DNA of 64,000 bases from Gordonia polyisoprenivorans NBRC 16320 = JCM 10675 (GCF_000241325.1 NZ_BAEI01000001.1:1-64000), one strand, 5' to 3'; counted from the first letter of the stretch, positions 1 through 8,810 are shown. A program made the numbers and translations. The notes: generated from the letters alone by a model not told the origin.

Positions 1-1050
1 CACGACCTCCTCGCCGATCTGGAGGTCGTTGGAATCGCCGAGTTGGGCGACGGTGAGGTTGTCGACGTTGTCGACCTTGAGCACGGCCACATCGGTCTTC
101 GGGTCACGTCCGACGATGCGGGCGGGCACCCGGTTGCGGTCGGAGAAGACGACCTCGAGTTTGGCGGTCCGGTCGGACGCGGCGAGTGAGATGACGTGGT
201 TGTTGGTGAGGATGTAGCCGTTGCGATCGATGACGAAGCCCGACCCGGTGGCCGATCCATTGGACAGTCGCACGTCGACGGCGACGACCGACTTCTCCAC
301 GGCCTGCGCCACCCGGGCCACCGACGACCGCGGTGCGTCGCCGTTGTCGTCACCCTGGGTCGACAGTTCGACGGTATTGCTGTTGAGCGGGGCCGCGACC
401 TCCGCGGTGAACCTGCCCATCAGTCCACCGACGACGCCGATCAGCAGCGCGATCACGGCCAGCGCCGCCAGCGCGTGCCACGCGATCCGACGGCCGAGCA
501 GGACCTCGCGGATGCCCAGCTTGGGGCCGGGGGCGCTGGGATTCGCGGGTGCGGATTCGGCGACCGCAGGCCGGGCCAGCGTCGCCGGGCTCTCCGGATC
601 GCGCCACGGGTCGGCCGGCGGTGCGGGTTCGTCGGGAGTGCCGTAGGTGGCCAGCGGGTCGCGCTGCAAGGTCTCGTCACTACCGTCAGGACGTCCGAAG
701 GCCTCGGCGAGAACCGGATCCGGCGGACCGACGGCGGGTGCGGGACGGTCGGGTACCGCCGCGCCGGGCGCGAAGGAGCCTGCTACGCCGGAGGGGCGAC
801 CGAAGACCTGGGCCGTCGCCGGTGAGACCGGTGCATGCCGGACAACGCGCGAGGCCTTGTCACTCCCGGGGCCGCTACCGGGCGCGCCACCGGCCTCGTC
901 GGCCGCCGGCGCCGACCACTGCGTGGCGGGCGTGCTCGGACGTGCTTCGGTTCTCGGGGCTGCGGGTGTCGGGGATTCGGGTGTCGGGGAGGAGTCGGGC
1001 TGGGAGGACTTGGGCTGGGAGGCGTCTGGCTGAGAGGCGTCGGAATCCAC
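1..1050 (-). CDS. htrA: HtrA/DegP-family membrane serine protease (3' end beyond window)
   Basis: Trypsin-like envelope protease of the HtrA family, partial: the gene reads off the left edge, so the catalytic Ser and any PDZ domain are not visible. About 350 residues are present. Residues 1-185 are Pro/Ala/Ser-rich and cytoplasmic, a hydrophobic segment at about 188-210 is a single membrane anchor, and the protease domain follows. The catalytic His is in NNHVIS (about H285) and the catalytic Asp in KTDVAVLK (about D320). The GTG start lies 3 bases after the stop of the anti-sigma gene, as in the sigE-rseA-htrA order of M. tuberculosis (Rv1221-Rv1223). In that family the protease acts in cell-envelope stress, which fits expression with the sigma factor. 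Confidence 0.93.
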   Translation of the reverse strand, partial: MDSDASQPDASQPKSSQPDSSPTPESPTPAAPRTEARPSTPATQWSAPAADEAGGAPGSGPGSDKASRVVRHAPVSPATAQVFGRPSGVAGSFAPGAAVPDRPAPAVGPPDPVLAEAFGRPDGSDETLQRDPLATYGTPDEPAPPADPWRDPESPATLARPAVAESAPANPSAPGPKLGIREVLLGRRIAWHALAALAVIALLIGVVGGLMGRFTAEVAAPLNSNTVELSTQGDDNGDAPRSSVARVAQAVEKSVVAVDVRLSNGSATGSGFVIDRNGYILTNNHVISLAASDRTAKLEVVFSDRNRVPARIVGRDPKTDVAVLKVDNVDNLTVAQLGDSNDLQIGEEVV

Positions 1051-1053
1051 GTG

Positions 1054-1629
1054 TCAGCGGCCCCGCCAGCGCTGCATGCGACCCCGGTTCGAGTCGTGAC
1101 CGGGCGAGTTGTGGCCGGGCATGGGCGTCGGCTCACCGGTGGGCACGCGGCCGGGTTGAGTGCGGCGGGAAGCGCCGCGCTCGGCGCCGTCGACCGGTCG
1201 TGTCGGGTCGCGATGATCGGTCATGTCGAACTCGCGAGTCGGGATCTGACTGAGTTGGCCCAACAAACCGGTCGGGATGGGCATGGTGCCCGAGGAGCGC
1301 AAGCGGGTACGGGCTGCGGTCTGGGCCTCGACGGCGGCGACGCATTCCGGGCACAGGGCCAGGTGGTGGGTGGCACGCATGTGGGCGGTCATACCGAGTT
1401 CTTCGTCGACGTAGGCGGCGACCGCCTCGGGTGCGAGGTGCTCGGTGGGGGCGAATCGCCGGTCCCGCGGAGCGCTCGGCCGGCGGTTCGGGGTGAAGGA
1501 GGATCGCGCGGGCGTCCAGGCCGCCGGATTCCAGGCGCGGCGTCGGCGGAGATTGTCCGGGTGCTCGAGCCGATCGGTCGCGGCACTCGCGTCCGGCCGT
1601 CGTTGTGAGCCGTCCATCATCGTGTTCAT
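1054..1629 (-). CDS. rseA: Zinc-type anti-sigma factor of SigE (RseA)
   Basis: A 191-residue protein with the zinc-associated anti-sigma signature H-x3-C-x2-C (H89, C93, C96 in HLALCPEC), as in mycobacterial RseA, which binds and inhibits SigE and is released by redox or phosphorylation/proteolysis. The flanks are basic and Pro-rich, and no membrane segment is evident, so it should be cytoplasmic. I chose the ATG at 1629 because GGAG sits 8 bases upstream; an in-frame reading extends further but has no ribosome site. It lies between sigE and htrA, 3 bases before the htrA GTG. The gap to the sigE stop is about 157 bases, so it could have its own promoter. Confidence 0.88.
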   Translation of the reverse strand: MNTMMDGSQRRPDASAATDRLEHPDNLRRRRAWNPAAWTPARSSFTPNRRPSAPRDRRFAPTEHLAPEAVAAYVDEELGMTAHMRATHHLALCPECVAAVEAQTAARTRLRSSGTMPIPTGLLGQLSQIPTREFDMTDHRDPTRPVDGAERGASRRTQPGRVPTGEPTPMPGHNSPGHDSNRGRMQRWRGR

Positions 1630-1786
1630 CACCCCTTCTCCCCCGTCGTGACCCCGGCTTTCGGCGGGGACGACGCCCCAGCCTACCGAAAGTCCCAACG
1701 ATTGCGCGGTCGGTGGGGTTCCCGGCGGACGTCACGTCGATGTGGGTCCTCGATGGTCCTCGGTGCGGCCGATGTCGACGTTGGAC

Positions 1787-2392
1787 TCAGTGACCGACCG
1801 CGACCGAGCGGCGGTCGCTGTGGCCACGGGCGAGGAGGAAGTCGCGGATGGTCTGACGTCCGCGGTGGATGCGACTGCGCACGGTGCCGAGCTTGACCCC
1901 GAGGGTCGCGGCGATCTCCTCGTACGACAACCCTTCGATGTCACACAGGACGACGGCGGCACGGAACTCGGGACTCAACGAGTCCAGGGCGGCCTGCAGA
2001 TCGCCGTCGAGGTTCGCATCCGCGTAGATCTGCTGCGGGTCGGGTGTGTCGGCGGGCACGCGATCGTATTCCTCGGGCAGTGCCTCCATGCGGATCTTGT
2101 TGCGCCGGCGCACCATGTCGAGGAAGAGATTGGTGGTGATGCGGTGCAGCCAGCCCTCGAACGTTCCCGGGCGATAGTTCGACAGCGACCGGAAGACCCG
2201 GATGAAGGTCTCCTGGGTGAGGTCCTCGGCGTCGTGCTGATTACCGGACAGCCGGTAGGCGAGCCGGTAGACGCGGTCGGCATGCTCGCGGACCAACTCG
2301 TCCCAGGACGGCATGAGCATGTCGTTTCCGGTGGCATCGAATCCCGCGGTTCCGCCGGGGGCAATGTCTGCGGACGCCTCGTGGTCGCTCAT
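1787..2392 (-). CDS. sigE: ECF sigma factor SigE
   Basis: Extracytoplasmic-function sigma factor, 201 residues. Region 2 (about 28-97) contains the core-binding and -10 reading segment with [14 protein letters not shown] and GWLHRITTN. Region 4 (about 137-190) is the helix-turn-helix [24 protein letters not shown]. Its neighbours (RseA and HtrA downstream, a methyltransferase diverging upstream) reproduce the M. tuberculosis sigE locus, so I assign it to SigE. M. tuberculosis SigE is longer at the N-terminus through alternative starts; here the ATG at 2392 gives the shorter form. A GGAATA-N17-GTT promoter lies about 67 bases upstream, suggesting control by an ECF sigma factor. Confidence 0.93.
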   Translation of the reverse strand: MSDHEASADIAPGGTAGFDATGNDMLMPSWDELVREHADRVYRLAYRLSGNQHDAEDLTQETFIRVFRSLSNYRPGTFEGWLHRITTNLFLDMVRRRNKIRMEALPEEYDRVPADTPDPQQIYADANLDGDLQAALDSLSPEFRAAVVLCDIEGLSYEEIAATLGVKLGTVRSRIHRGRQTIRDFLLARGHSDRRSVAVGH

Positions 2393-2458
2393 CGTGGGTG
2401 GCCGGTTCCCTTCTCACAAACCATCATCGCGGTGACGCCGGATGGATTCACCATACTG

Positions 2459-2484
2459 AACCGGACACCGGGTGGTGGTATTCC
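2459..2484 (-). promoter_or_regulatory. Putative ECF-type (SigE/SigH-like) promoter of sigE
   Basis: On the minus strand GGAATA (2484-2479) is followed after 17 bases by GTT (2461-2459). This matches the actinobacterial ECF pattern GGAAYN-N16/17-GTT recognised by SigE/SigH-type factors. It would start transcription about 60 bases before the sigE ATG. Auto- or cross-regulation of sigE by such sigma factors is known in mycobacteria; its operation here is inference from the motif and position. Confidence 0.45.
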
Positions 2485-2642
2485 CCCCTGTATCCGATTC
2501 GATGCCCTCACCCTCTCCCATCGTGGTGTGGTCGCCGTATGAGGGCCCTGAGTGTTGTCTGAGGAAGCAAACCCCGAGGTGCGATACGGCAATCCGGGCG
2601 TGCCGTCGGCTCTTTGCACCGGGCATGTCTAACCTTGCGAGC

Positions 2643-3293
2643 ATGACCGATACCCAGCCGAGCGACCCGCGGGTGGCACTGATCGACTACGCCGAGTCGG
2701 CGATCGTGGAGGACGACGCACTGGTCGCCGCGCGTGCCCGCGGGATCGAACTCGGCGCGATTCCGGTGAGTCCGTCGGTCGGCGCATTGCTTGCGGTACT
2801 CGCCCGAGCAGTCGATGCGCATGCGGTCGCCGAGATCGGCACCGGTACCGGGGTGAGCGGGCTGTGGTTGTTGGCCGGAATGGCCACCGACGGGGTGCTG
2901 ACCACGATCGACCCCGAGCTCGAACACCATCAGGCCGCGCGGGCGTCGTTCGCCGGCGCCGACATCGCGCCGGGTCGGACGCGGCTGATCAACGGCACGC
3001 CGCGTGATGTGTTGCCGCGACTGTCGGACAGCTCTTACGACCTGGTGTTCATCGACGGACCGCGGCTGGACATGCCCCGGTTCGTGACCGAGTCGGTGCG
3101 GATGCTGCGGCCCGGCGGGATGCTGGTCATCCACGACGCGGCAGCCCAGGGTGCGGTCGCCGATCCGGCGCGCACCGACCCGATGACCGCTGCGGCCCGC
3201 GAGGCCGCGATGTTGGTGGCCGACGACGACCGGTTGTTGCCGGTGGTGATCCCGTTGGGCCCCGGGGTGCTCGCCGCGGCGAAGTCGCGATGA
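2643..3293 (+). CDS. SAM-dependent O-methyltransferase (Rv1220c-like)
   Basis: A 216-residue class I methyltransferase of the catechol/caffeoyl-CoA O-methyltransferase type. Motif I is AEIGTGTGVSG (about 64-74), followed by a DPE acidic loop and LVFIDGP. It is the counterpart of M. tuberculosis Rv1220c, likewise divergent from sigE; the natural substrate of that protein is not known to me. I chose the ATG at 2643; another in-frame ATG 18 bases upstream is possible. The last codons (AAAKSR then TGA) are the source of a tandem repeat that continues for about 80 bases past the stop. Confidence 0.88.
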   Translation: MTDTQPSDPRVALIDYAESAIVEDDALVAARARGIELGAIPVSPSVGALLAVLARAVDAHAVAEIGTGTGVSGLWLLAGMATDGVLTTIDPELEHHQAARASFAGADIAPGRTRLINGTPRDVLPRLSDSSYDLVFIDGPRLDMPRFVTESVRMLRPGGMLVIHDAAAQGAVADPARTDPMTAAAREAAMLVADDDRLLPVVIPLGPGVLAAAKSR

Positions 3294-3382
3294 ATGTGAC
3301 CGCGGCGAAGTCGCGATGACATGACCGCGGCGAAGTCGCGATGACATGACCGCGGCGAAGTCGCGATGAGATGACCGCGGCG
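3269..3382. repeat. 25-bp tandem repeat copying the 3' end of the methyltransferase gene
   Basis: Units: 3269-3293 (gene end), 3294-3319 (26 bases, slightly diverged), 3320-3344 and 3345-3369 (identical), and 3370-3382 (partial). Each unit carries GCGGCGAAGTCGCGATGA, which is the last codons plus the stop of the upstream gene. From the second unit on, each unit is also a complete tiny frame, start-TAAKSR-stop: GTG at 3296, ATG at 3321 and ATG at 3346. The last two are separated from the preceding stop by a single base. The array lies between the Rv1220c-like gene and manB, where synteny with M. tuberculosis breaks. Confidence 0.9.
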
Positions 3383-3387
3383 GGTTG

Positions 3388-4515
3388 TCAGACGTCGGTC
3401 GAGAAGCGCAGACCGCCGTCGGGGATCTGGACGCCGGGCCATACCCGCGCTCCGCGCAGCAATTCGCAGCGGGCGCCGACCTCGGCGCCGTCGCCGATGA
3501 CGGTGTCGCGGATGAGGGCGCGGGGGCCGATGCGGGCACCGAAGCCGACGATGCTGCGTTCGACGACCGCGCCGGCCTCGATGACGGCTCCGTCGAAGAC
3601 GACGGCACCGTCGAGTCGGGCGCGGGGACCGATCTCGGCGCCGCGGCCGACGACCGTTCCGCCGATGAGCACTGCTCCCGGCGCGACGCCGGCACCCTCG
3701 TGGACCAGGGATTCGCCGTGGCGATCACCGAGGGCCGGTGACGGCGCGATGCCGCGGACGAGGTCGGCCGAGCCGCGGACGAAGTCCTCGGGGGTTCCCA
3801 TGTCGCGCCAGTAGGCGTGGTCGACGTAGGCGTGGATGTGCCGGCCCTCGGCGAGCAGGCCGGGAAACACCTCGCGTTCGACCGACACCTCGCGACCGGC
3901 GGGGATGTCCTCGATGACCGAGCGGCGGAAAACGTAGGTGCCCGCGTTGATCTGGTCGGTCGGCGGGTCCTGGGTCTTCTCCAGGAAGGCGGTGACGCGG
4001 CCGGTCTCGTCGGTGGGCACGGATCCGAAGGCGCGGGGGTCGGAGACCCGCACGAGGTGCAGGGTGACGTCGGCGTCGGACTCGCGGTGGGTGGCCACGA
4101 CGTGGCGGACGTCGGTGCCGCCGAGGACGTCACCGTTGAACACCACGATCGTCGACGCCGTCAGTTCGGGGAGCACGTTGCGGATACCGCCACCGGTGCC
4201 CAGCGGCTCCTCTTCGGTGACGTACCGCATGTTGAGGTCGAGTTTGGAGCCGTCACCGTAGTACTCGGAGAACACGTGGGCCTTGAACGACGTCCCGAGC
4301 ACGACGTCGCGGATGCCGGCCTTGCGGATGCGCGAGAGCAGGTGGGTGAGGAACGGCAGTCCCGCCGTCGGCAGCATCGGCTTGGGCGCCGAGAGGGTGA
4401 GCGGACGCAGGCGTGTGCCCTTGCCGCCGACGAGTACGACAGCCTGCACATCGGACATGTCGATGTCGGGCACATCGTCGGCGCTGACCGCGGGGTTGTT
4501 CACCGAGAACTGCAT
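3388..4515 (-). CDS. manB: Mannose-1-phosphate guanylyltransferase
   Basis: Forms GDP-mannose from mannose-1-phosphate and GTP for cell-wall mannans and lipoglycans. It has 375 residues. The nucleotidyltransferase domain starts with VVLVGGKGTRLRPLT (about 26-40) and contains FNGDVL. From about residue 265 a left-handed beta-helix of hexapeptide repeats (IGPRARL, IEAGAVV, IGPRALI, IGDGAEV) forms the C-terminal domain. It is orthologous in context to M. tuberculosis Rv3264c (manB, a guanylyltransferase there despite the E. coli use of the name). Its ATG overlaps the stop of the upstream rhamnosyltransferase gene, so the two are translationally coupled. A sugar-1-phosphate nucleotidyltransferase for another sugar is possible but less likely. 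Confidence 0.88.
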   Translation of the reverse strand: MQFSVNNPAVSADDVPDIDMSDVQAVVLVGGKGTRLRPLTLSAPKPMLPTAGLPFLTHLLSRIRKAGIRDVVLGTSFKAHVFSEYYGDGSKLDLNMRYVTEEEPLGTGGGIRNVLPELTASTIVVFNGDVLGGTDVRHVVATHRESDADVTLHLVRVSDPRAFGSVPTDETGRVTAFLEKTQDPPTDQINAGTYVFRRSVIEDIPAGREVSVEREVFPGLLAEGRHIHAYVDHAYWRDMGTPEDFVRGSADLVRGIAPSPALGDRHGESLVHEGAGVAPGAVLIGGTVVGRGAEIGPRARLDGAVVFDGAVIEAGAVVERSIVGFGARIGPRALIRDTVIGDGAEVGARCELLRGARVWPGVQIPDGGLRFSTDV

Positions 4516-5414
4516 CACGGGGTGTTCCTCTCCGAATGTGGATGATCGTGGGACGACGTGGTGCGCGCTGCGGCGCGTACGGCCAGACGTGACCGCACCG
4601 CCAGCCCGGCCCGTAATGCCCATCGCAGCGGCGCCTGCAACACCCCTGGATGACGGTCGGCCTGGAAGCGGTAGGCACTGCGATGGTGGGCGGGCAGCAT
4701 CGCCTCGGGACGTTTGTCGGCGCTGTGGCCCTTGGTGTGGACGACCTCTGCCCCGGGCACGTAGACGTTGAGCCAGCCGGCGCGACCGAGTCGGTCGCCG
4801 AGGTCGACGTCTTCCATGTACATGAAATAGCGCTCGTCGAATCCGGAGATCTCGTCGAAAGCGGTGCGGCGCACCAGTAGGCACGATCCGGACAGCCAGC
4901 CGACCGGACGTTCACTGGGCTCGATGTCGTCGGCGCGATAGGCAGCGGTCCACGGGTTGGACTTCCAGATGCCACCGAGGAGTGCGTGCCCGGTGCCCGA
5001 GACGAGGTCGGGGACGCGCCGCGCGGACGGGTAAACCGAGCCGTCGGGCTCACGGATGAGGGGACCGAGTGCACCCGCGCGCGGCCACCGCGCCGCCGCG
5101 GCGACGAGCTCGTCGATCGATCCCGGTGACCATTCGACGTCCGGGTTGGCGATCATCACGAATTCGACGTCGTCGTCGAGTTCGGCGACCGCTCGGTTGA
5201 TGCCTCCCCCGTACCCGACGTTGCCGCCGCTGTGGATCAGGGTGACGTTGGCGTGCTCGCGCTCGGCGGCCTCGGGGGCGCCGTCGCCGGACCCGTTGTC
5301 GGCGATCACCACCCGCGGCGAAGAGGAGGTGGCGTGCGCCAGACTCCGCAGGAAGGTCTGCAGGTGGTCGCCCGACCAATAGGTCACCGTCACCACGGCC
5401 AGCTTCGAGGTCAC
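4515..5414 (-). CDS. wbbL: Rhamnosyltransferase WbbL for the arabinogalactan linker
   Basis: GT-A fold family 2 glycosyltransferase, 299 residues. In mycobacteria WbbL moves rhamnose from dTDP-rhamnose onto GlcNAc-PP-decaprenyl, making the linker that joins peptidoglycan to arabinogalactan. Visible family blocks are VVTVTYWSG at the N-terminus, ADNGSGDG, the metal-binding region IANPDVEWSPGS, PVGWLSGSCLLVRR and DERYFMYMEDVDLG. The GTG at 5414 (VTSKLAVV) gives the same N-terminal length as Rv3265c; no strong ribosome site is seen. It lies between rmlD (71 bases upstream) and manB (overlapping), one sugar-nucleotide operon. Confidence 0.93.
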   Translation of the reverse strand: MTSKLAVVTVTYWSGDHLQTFLRSLAHATSSSPRVVIADNGSGDGAPEAAEREHANVTLIHSGGNVGYGGGINRAVAELDDDVEFVMIANPDVEWSPGSIDELVAAAARWPRAGALGPLIREPDGSVYPSARRVPDLVSGTGHALLGGIWKSNPWTAAYRADDIEPSERPVGWLSGSCLLVRRTAFDEISGFDERYFMYMEDVDLGDRLGRAGWLNVYVPGAEVVHTKGHSADKRPEAMLPAHHRSAYRFQADRHPGVLQAPLRWALRAGLAVRSRLAVRAAARTTSSHDHPHSERNTP

Positions 5415-5485
5415 CGGGTCAGCGTAGCCAACCGTCGGGGTCCGTCCCATTCGTCCGGGCTGTGCGGCGCCCGCTGTGGTCGAGG

Positions 5486-6499
5486 TCACCGCGCCTGCAC
5501 AGTGCCGGTTCGAGCGGCGTCGACGTCCAGGGCATCGGCCAGGGCGACCGACCACTCGCGCAGCGGGGTGAGCCCGGCGTGGCGCCACGAGCGCGGTGAG
5601 AGCACCGAGTAGGCGGGGCGCGGTGCGGGCCGCGGGAATTCGGCGGTGGTGCACGGCCGGACCCGGTCCGGGTCGGCGCCGACACCTGCGAACACCGCGC
5701 GCGCCACCGCGTACCAGGTGACGGCGCCGGCATTGGTGGCGTGCAGGATCGCCCCGGCGACGGGCGTGCGGTGGCCGTGGCGTGTCAGCTCCCAGAGTCC
5801 GGCGGCGAGGTCGGGAGCGTAGGTGGGCGAGCCGACCTGATCGTCGACGACGGAGACCGTGTCGCGGCTCTGCTCAAGGCGACGCATCGTGCCGACGAAG
5901 TCCGGGCTGTCGGGGCCGCCGGTGTAGACCCACGCGGTCCGCACGATCGTCGACGACGGGTCGGCAGCGAGCACGGCGCGTTCACCGGCGAGTTTGGTGG
6001 CGCCGTACACGCTCGGCGGCGTGGACTCGGGGCCGGTGTCGTCGGGCTCGGTGTCGTCGGGCTCGGTGTCGTCGGGCTCGGTGTCGTCGGGCTCGGTGTC
6101 GTCGGGCTCGAGGGGTTGCGCACGCATGCCGGTGCCGGCGAACACGTAGTCGGTGGAGACGTGGATGAGCCACGCAGAGGAGGCCGCGGTGATCTCGGCG
6201 AGGATCCCGGGTGCGACGGCGTTGACCGCTGCGGCCTTCTCGGGTTCGGATTCGGCCTGATCGACGGCGGTGTAGGCCGCGGTATTGAGGACGACGTCAC
6301 CTTCGCGAACCCCGGCGAGTGCGGAGCGGATCGAGGAGGCATCCGCGAGGTCGACGTCGGCGGAGGTGAGCGGCACAAGCGCGATGTCCGCACCGGCCTG
6401 CGCGCGCAGCGCGGTGCCGAGTTGTCCCGCGGCGCCGAGCAGCCAGACCGTACCGATCGGTTCGGCCGGCCGCGGATCTATCCCGGAATCGCTGCGCAC
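5486..6499 (-). CDS. rmlD: dTDP-4-dehydrorhamnose reductase
   Basis: Last step of dTDP-L-rhamnose synthesis, an NAD(P)H-dependent SDR enzyme of 337 residues. The Rossmann motif is GAAGQLG (22-28), STDYVFAG follows, and the catalytic YxxxK is YGATK (Y165/K169). The GTG at 6499 gives an N-terminus close to the family length. Oddity: residues about 131-155 are five perfect copies of EPDDT, encoded by a 15-bp tandem repeat. They are inserted in the loop just before the catalytic Tyr, where the M. tuberculosis enzyme has a short YEPTDET segment. The insertion is in frame and leaves the catalytic residues intact. It forms an operon with wbbL and manB. Confidence 0.92.
   Translation of the reverse strand: MRSDSGIDPRPAEPIGTVWLLGAAGQLGTALRAQAGADIALVPLTSADVDLADASSIRSALAGVREGDVVLNTAAYTAVDQAESEPEKAAAVNAVAPGILAEITAASSAWLIHVSTDYVFAGTGMRAQPLEPDDTEPDDTEPDDTEPDDTEPDDTGPESTPPSVYGATKLAGERAVLAADPSSTIVRTAWVYTGGPDSPDFVGTMRRLEQSRDTVSVVDDQVGSPTYAPDLAAGLWELTRHGHRTPVAGAILHATNAGAVTWYAVARAVFAGVGADPDRVRPCTTAEFPRPAPRPAYSVLSPRSWRHAGLTPLREWSVALADALDVDAARTGTVQAR
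6035..6109. repeat. 15-bp in-frame tandem repeat (5 copies) inside rmlD
   Basis: Five perfect, contiguous copies of GGTGTCGTCGGGCTC (plus strand), starting at 6035, 6050, 6065, 6080 and 6095. Read on the minus strand they encode the acidic pentapeptide EPDDT five times. A sixth, diverged copy may follow (EPDDTGPE region). The absence of any difference between copies points to recent expansion by slippage or unequal recombination. Confidence 0.95.
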
Positions 6500-6752
6500 G
6501 CGGTCAGTGTGCCCGGCTCGCGCTCGTGCCACCACTCCGGCGCACGCGCACCGGCGGTGAGTGTGGCGATCACCACTCGTTCGGTGTCCGGCGAGAACGC
6601 TCGACCGTCCGCGATCGCTCGGCGTGTGCGACGCCGAGTTCACCACCACCTTCAGTAGCCTTGGCGGACGTAAACCACATCAGAAACGCCTGGCACTCAG
6701 GCAACTGCTGCCCCGCACGACGGCAGCCACGACCGTAAAGGACTGCCCACTC

Positions 6753-8810
6753 GTGGACTCCCGCCCCGATGGTGCGCGTAGACGACCGGCCGGTCACACG
6801 CGTGGCGACGAGGCCCGCGCGCGCCGCCCCCGGACCGACGAGTCGGCGTCCGAACGTCCCCGACCTCCGCGTGGCGAGCACGCCGAACGCGCACCGCGAG
6901 CCGAGGGCACGCGACGCAGGCGCCCGGCGGATCCGGATCGCGTACGGGGCCCGCAGCAACGGTCATCCGGCGAGATCCACACGCGCGCAAACGATTCGGT
7001 CGACGGCAACCACAGCGGGTCCGCTGAACGGCCGCGTCGGCGGCGTCCACCGGGACAGCGCCCGGCGCAGGGGCGCCCGGCGGCGAAGCCGAATGCACAG
7101 CCGAAGCCGAACGCGCAACGCGCGGCCGGTGATGCGTCGGCGGCCGCGGCACCCGGGAACCCCGCACCCAAGAAGGACTCCGCTCACAACAAGGGATCCG
7201 CACCCAAGCAACCGGTCCGACGCAAGCCCCGCCCGACCGGTGCCGACCGACCCGCCCCCAAGCCGTCCGCGAGGACAACCGCCGCTGCCGCACCCGACGC
7301 ATTGGTCGAACCGGAGACACCCGGGCCGCCGCCGGCGCCTCCGCGCGGGGGCGGGGTGCTGTCGGGCTGGCGGGGTGGACGCGCGGCGGCCCGCGGGCTG
7401 ATCGCGGTGCTCTCGGTGATCGTGCTGGTGTGCACCGGATACGCCTGGAGCAGCATCAACAACCTCGAGTCCGACATCACCCGACTCGGCGGCCTCGCGC
7501 TCGGTGGCGCCGACGACGGCGCCACCGACATCCTGCTGGTCGGCACCGACTCGCGCACCGACGCCAAGGGCAACCCGCTCTCGGCCCAGGAATTACGGTG
7601 GCTGCGCTCGGGCGACGACATCTCCACCAACACCGACACCATCCTGCTGATCCGGGTCCCCAACGACGGGTCGTCGGCAACGGCGATCTCCATTCCCCGC
7701 GACTCCTACGTCGACGTCCCGGGAATCGGGATGAGCAAGATCAACGCGGCCTACGGCACCACCCGAGAAGGCGTGCGGCGCAAGGCCGTCGAGGCCGGGC
7801 AGAGCGAGGCGCAGGCCGAACGGGAGGGCACCCAGGCCGGCCGTGAGGCACTGATCGACACCGTCGCAAATCTCACCGGCGTGCACGTCGACCACTACGC
7901 CGAGGTCGGCCTGCTCGGCTTCGTGCTGCTCACCAACGCCGTCGGCGGCGTGGACGTCTGCCTCAAGAACCCGGTGAACGAACCGTTCTCGGGCGCCCAC
8001 TTCCCCGCCGGACGCCAAACCCTCAACGGCCCACAGGCATTGAGCTTCGTCCGGCAGCGCCACGACCTCCCGCGCGGCGACCTCGACCGGATCACCCGCC
8101 AGCAGGCGTACATGGCCTCACTGACCCAGAAGATCTTGTCGGCCGGCACCCTGACCGACCCGACCAAGCTCAACCAGTTGCAGGCCGCGGTATCGCGGTC
8201 GGTGGTCATCGACGATGACTGGGATGTCCTGACCTTCGCCGAGCAACTCAAGGATCTCAGCGGCGGTCGGGTGAAGTTCGCGACGATCCCCATCGTCGAC
8301 GACCACGGGTGGAGCGACGACGGGCAGCAGAGTGTGGTCACCGTCGACCCGGCGAAGGTCCGGGCCTACACCAGTTCTCTGCTCGATCCCTCCCGCAATA
8401 CCGGACGCCCCGAGTACACCGTCGACGTCAACAACGCCGGCACGGTGGACGGACTGGCCAAGAACGTCTCGGGCATCCTGACCGCCAAGGGTTATCAGGC
8501 GGGCAAGCTCCTCAGCGATCCGGGCAACGAGCGCGATTCGGTGATCTTCGCGAAGTCGGCCGACGATCCCGGTGCGCGTCTGCTCGCCAAGGATCTCGGC
8601 GGACTGACCGTCGCAGCCGATCCGACGCTCGGCGACCACGAGTTGCGGGCCGTGCTCACCAACACCTACAGCGGTCCCGGCTCGGTCTCCGACATCGGCG
8701 GCGGCTCGGGCGGCGACGACTCCGGCGGATCCGCGGGTGGCGGCACCGCGACGCCGGCACCGAGTTCGGCGATCACCGCCGGCTCCGACGGCCCGATGTG
8801 TGTCAACTGA
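6753..8810 (+). CDS. LytR-CpsA-Psr (LCP) family cell-wall ligase
   Basis: 685 residues, counterpart of Rv3267 beside rmlD. LCP enzymes transfer polyprenyl-phosphate-linked polymers (arabinogalactan in mycobacteria) onto peptidoglycan at the outer membrane face. A long basic, Pro/Ala-rich cytoplasmic region (1-210) precedes a single membrane helix (about 215-235). The LCP domain (about 259-455) has DILLVGTDSR, AISIPRDSYVDVPG, KINAAYG and FVRQRHDLPRGDLDRITRQQ. A LytR_C domain (about 553-636, EYTVDVNNAGTVDGLA) and a Gly/Ser tail follow. I chose the GTG at 6753, with AAAGGA about 10 bases upstream. The cytoplasmic region is unusually long, so a downstream start is possible. It diverges from rmlD over a 253-base shared promoter region. 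Confidence 0.88.
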   Translation: MDSRPDGARRRPAGHTRGDEARARRPRTDESASERPRPPRGEHAERAPRAEGTRRRRPADPDRVRGPQQRSSGEIHTRANDSVDGNHSGSAERPRRRRPPGQRPAQGRPAAKPNAQPKPNAQRAAGDASAAAAPGNPAPKKDSAHNKGSAPKQPVRRKPRPTGADRPAPKPSARTTAAAAPDALVEPETPGPPPAPPRGGGVLSGWRGGRAAARGLIAVLSVIVLVCTGYAWSSINNLESDITRLGGLALGGADDGATDILLVGTDSRTDAKGNPLSAQELRWLRSGDDISTNTDTILLIRVPNDGSSATAISIPRDSYVDVPGIGMSKINAAYGTTREGVRRKAVEAGQSEAQAEREGTQAGREALIDTVANLTGVHVDHYAEVGLLGFVLLTNAVGGVDVCLKNPVNEPFSGAHFPAGRQTLNGPQALSFVRQRHDLPRGDLDRITRQQAYMASLTQKILSAGTLTDPTKLNQLQAAVSRSVVIDDDWDVLTFAEQLKDLSGGRVKFATIPIVDDHGWSDDGQQSVVTVDPAKVRAYTSSLLDPSRNTGRPEYTVDVNNAGTVDGLAKNVSGILTAKGYQAGKLLSDPGNERDSVIFAKSADDPGARLLAKDLGGLTVAADPTLGDHELRAVLTNTYSGPGSVSDIGGGSGGDDSGGSAGGGTATPAPSSAITAGSDGPMCVN

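Noticed and set aside
3371..3814. A 147-codon plus-strand frame starting in the 25-bp repeat
   Set aside because: Opposite manB, which has full catalytic and beta-helix motifs; the frame is low-complexity Thr/Pro/Arg.
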